Under the pieces are notes generated by a model that did not search any database, had not been told where the DNA came from, and saw only the letters and a program-made list of their open reading frames with translations. From Ga0077555 sp046154645 (GTDB lineage Bacteria > Pseudomonadota > Alphaproteobacteria > Rhizobiales > Hyphomicrobiaceae): a stretch of DNA of 64,000 bases. The DNA lies in the NCBI GenBank assembly GCA_046154645.1, contig JBJXDZ010000043.1:1-64000 (forward strand), read 5' to 3'. A program made the position numbers and the translations under genes. Shown piece by piece: positions 10,518 through 19,954 of this stretch; the first letter of the stretch is position 1, and every line of letters begins with the position of its first letter.

Positions 10518-10783
10518 CGGTCGCTGCTGTCCCCAGTGCGGGCTGGCGTCACGGCTGCAATGGCATGCGTTCGCACATCGCGGGTGACGGCAAGCCAGGC
10601 GCGGCAACCGCCGGCGTGGTACCAATGCTCCCGGATCACGCCCGCCGGATTGTCGCGCAGGTAGACATACGCGAACATCTCTGCGGCAGGTGCGCTTTCC
10701 GACGGCCGCTTGGGGGCGGCATCACCAAGATAGATGAACTCGCCTTGGTCCCGCGCGCCGCAGTGTGGACAGTCGATGCGCAT
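10514..10783 (-). CDS. soxD: Sarcosine oxidase delta subunit
   Basis: 89 residues, the usual length of SoxD. It begins MRIDCPHCGARDQGEF, the zinc-ribbon-like cysteine start typical of the delta subunit. It continues with the conserved YVYLRDNPAGVIREHWYH and GCRAWLAVTRD segments. In the known heterotetramer this small subunit binds zinc and helps hold the alpha and beta subunits together. It sits 27 nt downstream of soxB, and its stop overlaps the soxA start by four bases, so the three genes are very likely one transcript. Confidence 0.93.
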   Translation of the reverse strand: MRIDCPHCGARDQGEFIYLGDAAPKRPSESAPAAEMFAYVYLRDNPAGVIREHWYHAGGCRAWLAVTRDVRTHAIAAVTPARTGDSSDR

Positions 10784-10810
10784 CAGAGGGGTCCTCGCTT
10801 CACGTCCGGG

Positions 10811-12061
10811 TCAATGCAGGTTGGGCTGCGCTCCGGCACCCTTTTCGTCGATCACAAGCCCACGCTCGAAACGATCGAGGCGCAAGGCCTGGGCTGCCTC
10901 ATGTGGCGTGTCCGTGGCCAGGAGATGGGCAAACGTCAGACCCGATCCCGGCGTCGCCTTGAACCCTCCGTAGCACCAGCCGCAGTTGAGATAGAGCCCC
11001 TCGATAGGTGACCGGTCGATGATTGGCGAGCCATCCATCGACATATCCATGATGCCGCCCCAGTGGCGCAGGAAGCGCACCCGGCTGGCGGATGGCATCA
11101 CGGCAACGGCCTCCTCCATCACCTCCTCGACGATGGGAAGATTGCCGCGTTGGGCATAGGAGTTGTAGCCGTCGATGTTGCCGCCAAAGACCAGGCCACC
11201 CTTGTCGGACTGGCTGATGTAGAAGTGGCCGGCGCCAAACGTGATCACCGAGGGCACCATCGGCTTCAGGCCCTCCGAAACGAAGGCCTGCAGGACGTGG
11301 GATTCAATCGGCAGCCGGAGGCCGGCGTGCTCCGCGACGCGGGATGTGCTGCCGGCGACCGCCATGCCGACCTTGGCCGCCTTGATGGCGCCGCGCGTCG
11401 TCTCGACTCCCGTGATGCGATGACCGTCGCGCAGGAAGCCCGTCACCTCGCAATTCTGGATGATGTCGACCCCCAGCCGGTCGGCCGCGCGCGCGTAGCC
11501 CCACACCACCGCATCGTGTCGTGCCGTCCCGCCACGGCGCTGCAGCAGGCCACCGTGAATGGGAAAGCGCGCATTGTCGAAATCGAGCATCGGTGCCAGG
11601 CGCTGGACACCCGCACGGTTCAGCAATTCGGCGTCGATGCCGTTGAGGCGCATGGCATTGCCGCGACGGGCAAAGGCATCACGCTGCGCGTCCGAGTGAT
11701 AGAGGTTGAGCACGCCGCGCTGGCTCACCATTGTATTGAAATTGAGATCGCGCTCCTGCCCTTCCCACAGTTGCATCGAGAGTTCGTAGAGGGGGCTATT
11801 GCCGGGCAGCAGATAGTTGGAGCGGATGATCGTGGTATTGCGCCCCGCGTTGCCGGAGCCGATGTAGCTTTTCTCGAGGACCGCGACGTTGCGCTGGCCA
11901 TACCGCGAGGCAAGATAATAGGCCGTCGCCAGCCCATGCCCGCCGCCGCCAATGACGATGATGTCATAGCTGGACTTGGGCTGCGGATCGCGCCAGGCGC
12001 GCGTCCAACCCGTCTGGCCAGCCAGTCCCTGCCGGAGGATGGAGAAGATCGAATACCGCAT
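10811..12061 (-). CDS. soxB: Sarcosine oxidase beta subunit
   Basis: 416 residues, matching SoxB. It has a DAO-type FAD-binding start (YDIIVIGGGGHGLATAYYL, residues 32-50), then NAGRNTTIIRSNYL and the C-terminal LYLNCGWCYGGFKATPGSG that closes the flavin site. The catalytic flavoprotein of the complex oxidises sarcosine. Members of the family bind FMN covalently through a histidine near residue 173; candidates here are His169 and His182 (TARHDAVVWGYARAA), and I cannot decide between them by eye. First gene of the soxBDA set, with about 95 nt to the upstream gene. Confidence 0.93.
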   Translation of the reverse strand: MRYSIFSILRQGLAGQTGWTRAWRDPQPKSSYDIIVIGGGGHGLATAYYLASRYGQRNVAVLEKSYIGSGNAGRNTTIIRSNYLLPGNSPLYELSMQLWEGQERDLNFNTMVSQRGVLNLYHSDAQRDAFARRGNAMRLNGIDAELLNRAGVQRLAPMLDFDNARFPIHGGLLQRRGGTARHDAVVWGYARAADRLGVDIIQNCEVTGFLRDGHRITGVETTRGAIKAAKVGMAVAGSTSRVAEHAGLRLPIESHVLQAFVSEGLKPMVPSVITFGAGHFYISQSDKGGLVFGGNIDGYNSYAQRGNLPIVEEVMEEAVAVMPSASRVRFLRHWGGIMDMSMDGSPIIDRSPIEGLYLNCGWCYGGFKATPGSGLTFAHLLATDTPHEAAQALRLDRFERGLVIDEKGAGAQPNLH

Positions 12062-12156
12062 AGCCCAAGTTTGAGGCCATTGGCCACCCTTCTGGCAAGC
12101 GCGCGAAAGCGCACATACCTAACGGCGACGCTGCGGCAAGTCCAAAAGGCTCGCGG

Positions 12157-15100
12157 TCACGGCCGCGCCGTCTTCTCCAGATGCTCGTGGATCTTCGGAA
12201 ATACGTCACTCGCCGCGTTCTTGCCGAAGATGCAATCGATGTGGCCGTAGTTGGGAATGACGTGGCGCGTATAAAGCTTGCCGCCATTGCGGGCGCTGAG
12301 CTTGTCGACCGTTCGCGCCGTGCTTTCCGGCATGAAGCAGGCGTTTTCGGCGCCGTGCACGAAGCACACCGGAAAGGCCATGCGGTCGAGGTGCGGCATG
12401 TACTTGTCCTCGCCGCTGGCGTCGAGCAGGATGCGCTTGCGCGTCAGCAGCGCCAGATGCTGGAAAGCTTCGATGTTGGCCTCGCCGAACATTTCGGCCA
12501 GCCCGGATTCGAAGGTCAAGGCATTGAGCTGGTCGGTTTCGTAGAGTTGTCCATACAGCGCGGTGATCCGGCTCGACGTCGCATTGCGGTTGCGCTCCTC
12601 GCGCTGGAACGGCACGGCCAGGCGAATGAAGCCATCAATCAGCTTGTTGGCGAATCCGTCCTCGGTTGTGGCGCGGGCATTGACATGATCAATGCCCAAC
12701 GCGGCAAGCAGGGAGGGCGCGCGCAGGAACGCCAGCAGTCGCTGCGGGAAGAAGCGCACCAAGACATCGGTCGAAATCTGCGAGATCAAGGCCGAGCGCA
12801 CGCCCGTCAGATAGCCCCCGAGGACGGCCATCGTGAACGTGGTGGCACCGAAGCAGTGCGCCATCACCTGCACGCTTGCGGCACCCGTCTCGCGGCGGAT
12901 CAGATCGACAGCCGGCTGGTAGTCGAACTTGGCGCAATCGTCGCCCGTCCATCGTTCCCGCGCGTAGGGTAAGTCGATGCTGGCCCGGAAATCCAGCAGC
13001 CAGCAGTCGTAACCGCGCTCGACCATGTACTCGAGCAGATTGGTATCGATGGTGTCGACAGAGAAGATCTGGCTCGACACGCCGAGGCCATGCGTGAACA
13101 GCAGTGGCCCCTTGGACTCGGCGCCAGCCGTGTTGTAGCGGGTCAGCCGGAGATGCTTGCCATCCGCGGTGGTGAAGGCATGGACGCGCGGCGTACCAGC
13201 GCGCAATCCCCGCTTCTTGCGCACCCGGTTGGGATTGTAGCGCTTGGCCGGCGCGAAGACATCGCCGTAGATGTCGTAAAGTGTGCCCGCGAACAGGGCG
13301 CCGAACTTGGCTGTCGCATTCAGGCGGTCGAGCGGTGAGCGACCACCGATGCCGGCGAGCGTGCGCAGCTGCTTGGCGAAATCGTCCGGCGCGATGGTGA
13401 GCACACCGCGGCGGACCGCGCCGCTGCCGCCGTTTTCCACGATGTCGACGTACAGCGTGGTCGTATCCTTCCACAGATCGCCGAACCGGTGGTCGTCGTG
13501 GACATATTTCCGGCCCGTGAAGGCGAATCTGCGGCCGTCGCGGGCCGTCAGCGTCATGATGTACTCGAACAGGCGCGTTTCCACCTGCGCCTCGGCACGG
13601 CGCATCAACCTGAAAATGCCGTCGCTGATGTCCAGTGGCTCCGGTGACAGATCCTTGCAGATGGCAGTTCCCGTCAACCGTCCCTCATGCTTGGCATCGA
13701 GCATGAACGCATCGATGTCGTCGACGCGGATGCTCACCGTGAAGGCAAAGTCCTTGCCGAACGTGCGCCCGACGGTGGCGGCAGCGTCGTGGTCGGCGCC
13801 GCTCCGGTCGGAGATGAAGCCCGCCATGCGTTCCGTGAACGTCACGCCGGCCGGGCGCGTGCCATCGCTTGCCTCGCCATGCGGGTCGCCGCTCGGCAGG
13901 TCGGGATTGGCGGTTCCCACCATCTCACCAGCGCGTTTGACGAGCTCGGTCGTGGTGCCGACGGTCGCCTTGATCCGCTCCAGCGACGTGCCGGCCGCCG
14001 CCGTCATCGCATCGATCATCCGGCCGCCGCTCAGATCGCGCATCGGCACGCCGCGCTTGATACTGCGCACCAAGCCTTGAGCCAGGCCAACCGAGCGGCC
14101 GCTGGTCACCAGATGGCGCACCGGCTTGTCCGGCCGCGTCGTTGTCGTCAGTTGCCGCCCGAGATCGGCCGCGATCTTGATCATGGCCCGTTCGGCGATG
14201 GCTGAGATGGTCAGCAGCGGGTTGACGCCGACCGAGCGCGGCAGCACGGCGCCGTCGACGACATAGAGCCCGTCATGCACCGCCGCGTCGGCAGCACCTG
14301 GTGTGCCGTCGAAAACCCGGCACTTGTGGTCAACGACGCCAGCTGTACGACTGGCTGCCATGGCGCAGCCACCGAGCGGGTGCACCGTGATCAGGCTCTT
14401 GCCGAACGGCGTCGCCTGGATCGGATTGCGGATATAGGTGCCGCTGTTGGCCGCGGACACCTCGAGCAGCTTGGCGCTGATGCGCTGGAAGACCGGTTGG
14501 CTCGCCACGCCCGGCCAGTCGACGGCGATCCGATCGTCCTCCAGATAGAGACGTCCCGCGCCGTCGTCGTGCGCCATGACCAGAAATGTCGACGTATTGT
14601 GCATGGCGCCCTTGTAGGCCCCCAGCAGCCAACTCTCCGCCCGCCGCACCGCCTGATGGAAATCATCGAGCAGTCCGTCGTTCGTTTCCCGGCCAACCTT
14701 ACCGGCAATGGCAAATAACCCCGGCGCCACCTCGGCCAGGCCTGAAGGCAGCACGCCTTCCTCGATGATCATGCCGTCTTGCAGCGGCCCTTCGTGGCGC
14801 AGGTCGATGGCGCTGGCAATGCAGGGCCCGGGCGGATCGACGTCGGCAGTCGGCGGCTCGCCAATGCCAACCGCGTTGACCGGTTTCTGCCCGTTCCAGG
14901 CGAAGGCCAGCACGTCGCCGTTGCCGGTAAAGCCCTGCCCAACCTTGTCCGAGACGGCAAGCCCCTGTGCCTTCGAGCGCAGCAGGATCTCCGTGGAGCC
15001 CAGGCTGCCTGCCCCAAGCACCACCATGGGTGCCGCAATCGTGCGTTCGGGCGACTTGAAGCCGTCCCGCTTCTGGCTGGTGACCGTATAGAACACCCGC

Positions 15101-15831
15101 CAGCCGTCGGCTTCCTTGCGCACGTGACGCACGCTGACGTCGGTGAAAATCTCGGCACCGTGGTCAACGGCATCGGGCAGATAGGTCATCTGCACCGTCG
15201 ACTTGGCGCCGACGTTGCAGCCCGAGCAGCAGTCGCCGCAGCCTGTGCACGCCGGCTGATGCACGCCGGCTGCATTGGTGCCGGCATCGAAGACGACGTT
15301 GATGGGTGGGCGCGTCAACGGTGAGCCTAACCGCTGGGCTGCCTCCGCCATGCGCTCCATCTTGGCCAAGGGCTTGCGCTTCGGATCGTCGGGATACGGC
15401 AGCGGCCGCAACATCGCCTTGGCGCGATCGAAACCGACATTGAGACTGTCGTCATCGAACAGCTCGGCCGGCCACCGCGCGTCTTCCCACACGCGTGCAT
15501 TGGGGGGCAGCGACACGTTGGCGTTGATCAGCGAGGTGCCGCCGAGCCCGCACCCGACCAGGACGTGCATATCGCGCCCGACGTGCATGTCGAATAGCCC
15601 GGTGCGACGCCCGATGTGCTTGCCATCGATGGTGTACTGGAACTGCTCCACGGCTTGCGGTGTCGTATCCGGGAACTCACCGATGGGAATCTCAAGTCCG
15701 CGCTCGAGCACGGCCACCTTGAGACCCATACGGGCAAGACGCGACGCTGCAATGCCCGCGCCATAGCCCGAGCCGACCACCACGGCGTCGTAGACCGGCT
15801 TCAGCTCGTCGAGATGGCGCGAAAGGCGCAT
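12157..15831 (-). CDS. GMC-family flavoprotein fused to alpha/beta hydrolase
   Basis: 1,224 residues in one uninterrupted frame. Residues 1 to about 560 form a cholesterol-oxidase-like GMC oxidoreductase: dinucleotide motif VVVGSGYGAGIAASRLA, CGLGGTSLINANV, and the C-terminal VDGAVLPRSVGVNPLLTISA. At about residues 193-204 it carries CTGCGDCCSGCNVGAK, a CxxCxxCxxxC pattern like that of ferredoxins. A middle region of about 300 residues contains a beta-rich segment. From about residue 890 an alpha/beta hydrolase follows (LLFTHGLGVSSQIF), whose nucleophile elbow reads MAHCFGATT, with Cys in place of Ser at about 990, and whose late histidine is in NYGHIDCIFG. Substrate unknown; steroid or terpenoid alcohols and esters are possible from the family. 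It is 33 nt downstream of a paralogous GMC gene and probably co-transcribed. Confidence 0.85.
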   Translation of the reverse strand: MRLSRHLDELKPVYDAVVVGSGYGAGIAASRLARMGLKVAVLERGLEIPIGEFPDTTPQAVEQFQYTIDGKHIGRRTGLFDMHVGRDMHVLVGCGLGGTSLINANVSLPPNARVWEDARWPAELFDDDSLNVGFDRAKAMLRPLPYPDDPKRKPLAKMERMAEAAQRLGSPLTRPPINVVFDAGTNAAGVHQPACTGCGDCCSGCNVGAKSTVQMTYLPDAVDHGAEIFTDVSVRHVRKEADGWRVFYTVTSQKRDGFKSPERTIAAPMVVLGAGSLGSTEILLRSKAQGLAVSDKVGQGFTGNGDVLAFAWNGQKPVNAVGIGEPPTADVDPPGPCIASAIDLRHEGPLQDGMIIEEGVLPSGLAEVAPGLFAIAGKVGRETNDGLLDDFHQAVRRAESWLLGAYKGAMHNTSTFLVMAHDDGAGRLYLEDDRIAVDWPGVASQPVFQRISAKLLEVSAANSGTYIRNPIQATPFGKSLITVHPLGGCAMAASRTAGVVDHKCRVFDGTPGAADAAVHDGLYVVDGAVLPRSVGVNPLLTISAIAERAMIKIAADLGRQLTTTTRPDKPVRHLVTSGRSVGLAQGLVRSIKRGVPMRDLSGGRMIDAMTAAAGTSLERIKATVGTTTELVKRAGEMVGTANPDLPSGDPHGEASDGTRPAGVTFTERMAGFISDRSGADHDAAATVGRTFGKDFAFTVSIRVDDIDAFMLDAKHEGRLTGTAICKDLSPEPLDISDGIFRLMRRAEAQVETRLFEYIMTLTARDGRRFAFTGRKYVHDDHRFGDLWKDTTTLYVDIVENGGSGAVRRGVLTIAPDDFAKQLRTLAGIGGRSPLDRLNATAKFGALFAGTLYDIYGDVFAPAKRYNPNRVRKKRGLRAGTPRVHAFTTADGKHLRLTRYNTAGAESKGPLLFTHGLGVSSQIFSVDTIDTNLLEYMVERGYDCWLLDFRASIDLPYARERWTGDDCAKFDYQPAVDLIRRETGAASVQVMAHCFGATTFTMAVLGGYLTGVRSALISQISTDVLVRFFPQRLLAFLRAPSLLAALGIDHVNARATTEDGFANKLIDGFIRLAVPFQREERNRNATSSRITALYGQLYETDQLNALTFESGLAEMFGEANIEAFQHLALLTRKRILLDASGEDKYMPHLDRMAFPVCFVHGAENACFMPESTARTVDKLSARNGGKLYTRHVIPNYGHIDCIFGKNAASDVFPKIHEHLEKTARP

Positions 15832-15864
15832 CGCAGGGGCTCCTGGTCGTCACATCAGAAAAGT

Positions 15865-17646
15865 CTACGTCCGCCACCGGCTTAACAAGCCGGCGCGCGG
15901 CCGCGCTGCTTCCGCCACAGCACCCGGCACCAGAGCCGCAGCCTTGGCGTCTGCCTTGACGCTACCGACATCCAGCGTGAGGCCACGAACCTTGGCGAGC
16001 AGCAGCATCGCCCGCTCGGCAACGGCTGTAATGGTGAGCAGGGGATGCACACCGAGCGAGCAGGGCATCACCGCGCCATCGCAAACGAACAGTCCGTCAT
16101 GCACGGCGTCGCGGCCCTGCGACGAGCCCGCATCGAAAACCCGGCACATATGGTCGACAACGCCGGTATCCCGGCTCTCGCCCATGCCAGCGCCACCGAG
16201 GGGATGCACCGTAAAGAGGTTGCCGCCGAGAAACGACTTCGAGACGGGATTTGCCACATAGGTGCCGCCGGTGGCCTTGACGGCCTTGGTCAAGGCAACC
16301 TCGATGCGCTGGAACACGGGCTCCGACAGCGCATCCGGCCAGCGGATCGTCACGTGATCGCCGTCGAGGACCATCTCGCCGCGGCCCGAATCATGCCCGA
16401 CCGCCAGAAAGACCTGCGTGTTGTTGACGGCACCCTTGTAGGCCCCGCCGACCAGGCTCTCGCCCGTCCGCTTCAACTCGGCCAGAAGATCATTGAGGCC
16501 TTTGTCGGTATCGGTGCCGAGCACAGCGCCCGCCGGCAGCATCAACGGCAGCACCCGCGCCATGGCGCTCTGGATGCTCGCTTCCACGATGGCCAGCCGG
16601 TCGGCCGGATCGCGGCGGCGGCGCAAATCGATCAGGCCCGAAACGGCGGGCCCGGGCCGCGGTACGCCCTCTTTGGGGGGATTGCCGACCCCGACGGCTC
16701 CGATAGGCCGATCGTTGTTGTAGCCGAAGGCAATGGCGTCGGCGTTGGTGGAGATCCGCTTGCCGAGTTGATCTGAGAGGGCCAATCCCCGCGCTCGCGA
16801 GCGAAACAGGATCTCATTGCTGCCAAACGTGCCCGCCGCCAGGATCACGATCGGCGCCTGCACCGAGCGGATCGGCACGACCTTGTCGCTCGCGGTATGC
16901 ATGACGAAGGACACGCGCCACAGGCCACCGGCCGCGCGCTCGACGAAGCGCACCTTGAGACCTGTGAAGATGGCGGCTCCATAGGCTGCGGCATCGGTCA
17001 GATAGGTCGAGTGCACGGTGGTTTTGGCACCGACGTTGCAGCCGCCCATACAGTCGCCGCACAGCGTGCAAGCGGCCTGTCGCACGCCGGCACGGTTCAC
17101 CTTGTCCTTGAAGGCGATGTGCAGGGGAACCCGTTCCGCCTCGCGCCCGAACGCCGCGGCCGCAACCTCCAGCGCCGCCAGCTTTGCCGGCGTCGTCGTC
17201 TCGGGCAAAGTTTCCGGGGCTAGCATCTCGCGCGCACGCCCGAAGCCCACACTCAAGTAGTGATCGGTCCGCAAGGCCGCAGGCCAGCGCTCGTCCTCGA
17301 AGACCAGCATGTCGGGGCTGAGGCAGACATTGGCATTGATCAGCGACGTGCCGCCGAGACCGCACGCCATCATGGCATGCACATCACGACCGAGACGCAG
17401 ATCGAACAGCGCGTCGTCGGCGCCGATTCGCCTCCCGGCGGCAGAAATCTGCATTTCACGTTGTGAGGCGAGAAGGGACGACGGAAATTCCCCGGGCAGG
17501 AATTCCTTGCCGCGCTCGAGGACGGCAACTTTCAGTCCCGCGCGCGCCAATCGCGAAGCGGCAACGCCGCCGCCGTAGCCAGAGCCAACGACGACAGCGT
17601 CATAGTCCGCCCGCAATTCACCTACGGGACGCGCCAGGCGCGCCAT
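15865..17646 (-). CDS. GMC-family oxidoreductase (cholesterol-oxidase-like)
   Basis: 593 residues. It has the FAD motif YDAVVVGSGYGGGVAASRLA near the N-terminus, the GMC segment CGLGGTSLINANVCLSPD, and a C-terminal VCDGAVMPCSLGVHPLLTIT. It shares the cysteine cluster of its neighbour, here CTLCGDCMGGCNVGAK at about 192-203, again spaced CxxCxxCxxxC. It aligns along its length with the oxidoreductase half of the downstream fusion gene, so the two are tandem paralogues. The gap of 33 nt implies one operon. Family role: flavin-dependent oxidation of an alcohol, often a sterol; the real substrate cannot be read from sequence. Confidence 0.87.
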   Translation of the reverse strand: MARLARPVGELRADYDAVVVGSGYGGGVAASRLARAGLKVAVLERGKEFLPGEFPSSLLASQREMQISAAGRRIGADDALFDLRLGRDVHAMMACGLGGTSLINANVCLSPDMLVFEDERWPAALRTDHYLSVGFGRAREMLAPETLPETTTPAKLAALEVAAAAFGREAERVPLHIAFKDKVNRAGVRQAACTLCGDCMGGCNVGAKTTVHSTYLTDAAAYGAAIFTGLKVRFVERAAGGLWRVSFVMHTASDKVVPIRSVQAPIVILAAGTFGSNEILFRSRARGLALSDQLGKRISTNADAIAFGYNNDRPIGAVGVGNPPKEGVPRPGPAVSGLIDLRRRRDPADRLAIVEASIQSAMARVLPLMLPAGAVLGTDTDKGLNDLLAELKRTGESLVGGAYKGAVNNTQVFLAVGHDSGRGEMVLDGDHVTIRWPDALSEPVFQRIEVALTKAVKATGGTYVANPVSKSFLGGNLFTVHPLGGAGMGESRDTGVVDHMCRVFDAGSSQGRDAVHDGLFVCDGAVMPCSLGVHPLLTITAVAERAMLLLAKVRGLTLDVGSVKADAKAAALVPGAVAEAARPRAGLLSRWRT

Positions 17647-17848
17647 ACGCTTTACTCCCTCCGACGCCCAATTACCGCAATTCGTGACCTAGTCTAGTTT
17701 CAAGAAGCGTGGAAAGCGAGGGCTGCGTCCAGACCGTGTCACAATTTGGCCATTGTCCGTGGCGCTTGCGCCTCACACATCGAGGCGTTGCCCAGGTCTG
17801 GAGATGCCTGAAGCCTTCCATTGGCCGAGCCTTCACTCGGCCGGCCGT

Positions 17849-18481
17849 TCAGTTCTTTGAGCCAGAGCCAGAGCCGGAACCAGAGCCTGATCCGGACCCC
17901 GAACCTGAACCGGCTTCAGAGCCCGCCGGCGCCGACATGGTACCGAGCTTCAGGATCGGCACGTGAATCTTGATCGGCCCGGCCTTTTCGAAGGTCAGCG
18001 TCACTTCGACAGTTTCACCTTCCTTGAGGCCGTCCTTGAGCTCCATCAACATCAAGTGCAGGCCACCCGGCTTCAGCGTCACCGACTTGCCGGCGGGTAC
18101 AGGCATGGCTTCGATGCGGCGCATCTTGACGATGCCACCGTCACGAACATGATCGTGCAGTTCCACGACTTGCGCCGCTGGCGAGGAGGCGCCAATCAGC
18201 TTGTCGTCGGCCCCGGCATCGGCCTGGATTTCGAAGAATGCGGCGCCAACCTTGGACCCGCCCGGCGTCGCCCGCGCCCACGGCGAAACAATTGTAATAC
18301 CTTTAGTTTTTGTCTCACCAGACTTGGCCGGTGCCGGTGCACTTCGGCTGTCTTTGGGCGCCTTCGGGAGCGATTTGGCGTCTTGAGCCAACCCAGGCAG
18401 AGAATGAATGCCCCATGCCAGCAGACTGCTCACGATCGTTCCCAGCCACCACCTGCTGACCCTTGGCCCCATGAATTTCAC
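17849..18481 (-). CDS. PCu(A)C copper chaperone with Gly-Ser tail
   Basis: 210 residues. An N-terminal membrane/signal segment (WWLGTIVSSLLAWGIHSLPG, ending near LAQ) implies export to the periplasm. The core begins ITIVSPWARATPGGSKVGA, the typical PCu(A)C start. It contains the exact copper site His109-x10-Met120-x21-His142-x-Met144. Family role: periplasmic delivery of Cu(I) to the CuA centre of cytochrome oxidase. Odd features: a charged Lys/Pro/Ala linker of about 35 residues before the domain, and a C-terminal run of alternating Gly and Ser of about 20 residues coded by a GGCTCT-like hexamer repeat at 17855-17912. No SCO partner gene is adjacent. Confidence 0.88.
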   Translation of the reverse strand: MKFMGPRVSRWWLGTIVSSLLAWGIHSLPGLAQDAKSLPKAPKDSRSAPAPAKSGETKTKGITIVSPWARATPGGSKVGAAFFEIQADAGADDKLIGASSPAAQVVELHDHVRDGGIVKMRRIEAMPVPAGKSVTLKPGGLHLMLMELKDGLKEGETVEVTLTFEKAGPIKIHVPILKLGTMSAPAGSEAGSGSGSGSGSGSGSGSGSKN

Positions 18482-18552
18482 GCCCTCTGTTCCCGTGTTT
18501 CCGCGTTTCTGGTTCGGCTTTATCCGGCCCGGCCACCGGTAGCAAGTCCTTA

Positions 18553-19884
18553 TCAGGCCTTGGGTTTCGGGAATGCGCCGCGTGCCACTTCATAGGCGCG
18601 TGCGATGCGTAGCGCCAATGCGTCGTCAAACCGTCGCACGACGATCTGCAGGCTCATGGGCAGGCCGCCCTTCGACAACCTGGTGGGGATCGCCAGTGCG
18701 GCCAGGTTGAGATAGTTGACCCAGCGCGTATGTGCCGCCATCGGCGCTACCATTTCGTCCACGTCCGCCACTGCAATCGCCGGGAACGGGATGGTCGGCA
18801 GCAGGATGGCATCCAACCGGTCGAACGTGCCTGCAAAATTCGCAATGGCACGGCATTGCGCTTCTATGATGGCGATGTAGTCAGCAGATGGCGTCTGCTT
18901 GCCGACCATCATGCGGGCCCGGATTGGCGGCGCCAAACCTGATCTTTCGTTGTCGGCATGAACGCGCCAATTGGCATAGGCCTCGGGAGCAATGATCCGA
19001 CCGCACTTGGCGCCGAGAACCTCGAGGCTTTCCGGCAGTTCCACCGGCTCGATACGGCCTCCCAACTCGGCCAGCACCTTCAGTGCGGCGGCAAAATCGG
19101 CCTTGGTTTCATCGCTGGCGAGCGGCATGGCTGCGTCGGGAATGCGGCCGAAGCGCAGGCCCTTGATGCCCTTTTCCAGATCCATGAAGGGATCGACGGG
19201 CACCACACCGGCGGTCGTGGCATCCGCGGCGTCGGCGCCCTGCATGGCGAGGAACATGCGTGCCGCCATGGTGACGTCCAGTGCCAACGGGCCAACGGAA
19301 TCGAGCGTCTGCGACAGCGGCGCAACCCGGGAGCGCCCAACCCGGCCGATGGACGTTTTCAGGCCGACGCAGCCACACAGCGCCGCCGGGATCCGAACCG
19401 AGCCGCCGGTATCAGTGCCAAGCGCGCCGGGCACGAGGCCCCCGCCGACCGCCACGCCTGAGCCCGACGACGATCCCCCTGGAATGCGATGAACTTTACG
19501 GTCCCAAGGGTTCCACGGCGTGCCAACCGTGACGTTGGTGCCATAGCCGCCGAACGCATACTCCACCGTGTGCGTCTTACCCGGAATGATGGCGCCGGCG
19601 TCACGCAGTCGCTGCACCACGGGCGCATCAGCTGCGGCTGGCGCATTGCCTTTGGTCGTCAACGAGCCGCAACCCGATACGACGCCGGCAACGTCGATGA
19701 TGTCCTTCACGGCGATGGCCATCCCATGCAGAGGCCGCTTGTCGTCGCCGTTCGCGGCTCGGGCATCGGCCAAGGCCGCTTCGGCCAGCGCCGTCTCCCG
19801 CGTTACTTTGATGAACGCGTTCAGAACTTTGTTCTCGCGCTCGATGCCATCAAGGATTGTTTTGGTCTGGGCAACGATGCTCAT
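18553..19884 (-). CDS. Amidase signature family hydrolase
   Basis: 443 residues. The Ser-cisSer-Lys amidase signature is complete: Lys60 in GMAIAVKDIIDVAG, cis-Ser138 in PGGSSSGSGVAVG, and nucleophile Ser162 in GTDTGGSVRIPAALCG. Length fits stand-alone amidases of the GatA/AtzF superfamily. There is no gatB or gatC nearby, so it is not the tRNA amidotransferase subunit. Such enzymes hydrolyse carbon-nitrogen amide bonds; the substrate here is unknown. It starts from ATG at 19884 and lies between the copper chaperone and a metallophosphoesterase on the same strand, with 70-nt gaps. Confidence 0.88.
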   Translation of the reverse strand: MSIVAQTKTILDGIERENKVLNAFIKVTRETALAEAALADARAANGDDKRPLHGMAIAVKDIIDVAGVVSGCGSLTTKGNAPAAADAPVVQRLRDAGAIIPGKTHTVEYAFGGYGTNVTVGTPWNPWDRKVHRIPGGSSSGSGVAVGGGLVPGALGTDTGGSVRIPAALCGCVGLKTSIGRVGRSRVAPLSQTLDSVGPLALDVTMAARMFLAMQGADAADATTAGVVPVDPFMDLEKGIKGLRFGRIPDAAMPLASDETKADFAAALKVLAELGGRIEPVELPESLEVLGAKCGRIIAPEAYANWRVHADNERSGLAPPIRARMMVGKQTPSADYIAIIEAQCRAIANFAGTFDRLDAILLPTIPFPAIAVADVDEMVAPMAAHTRWVNYLNLAALAIPTRLSKGGLPMSLQIVVRRFDDALALRIARAYEVARGAFPKPKA

Positions 19885-19954
19885 GGGCGTCCTCCTGGAG
19901 CGTTTGGTGGCGGTCGGCTACCGCTGGTCATTTACGTCGTGGCCATGATCCGGG

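Noticed and set aside
11063..12250. 395-codon + strand frame opposite soxB
   Set aside because: Shadow frame without motifs; soxB on the minus strand is certain.
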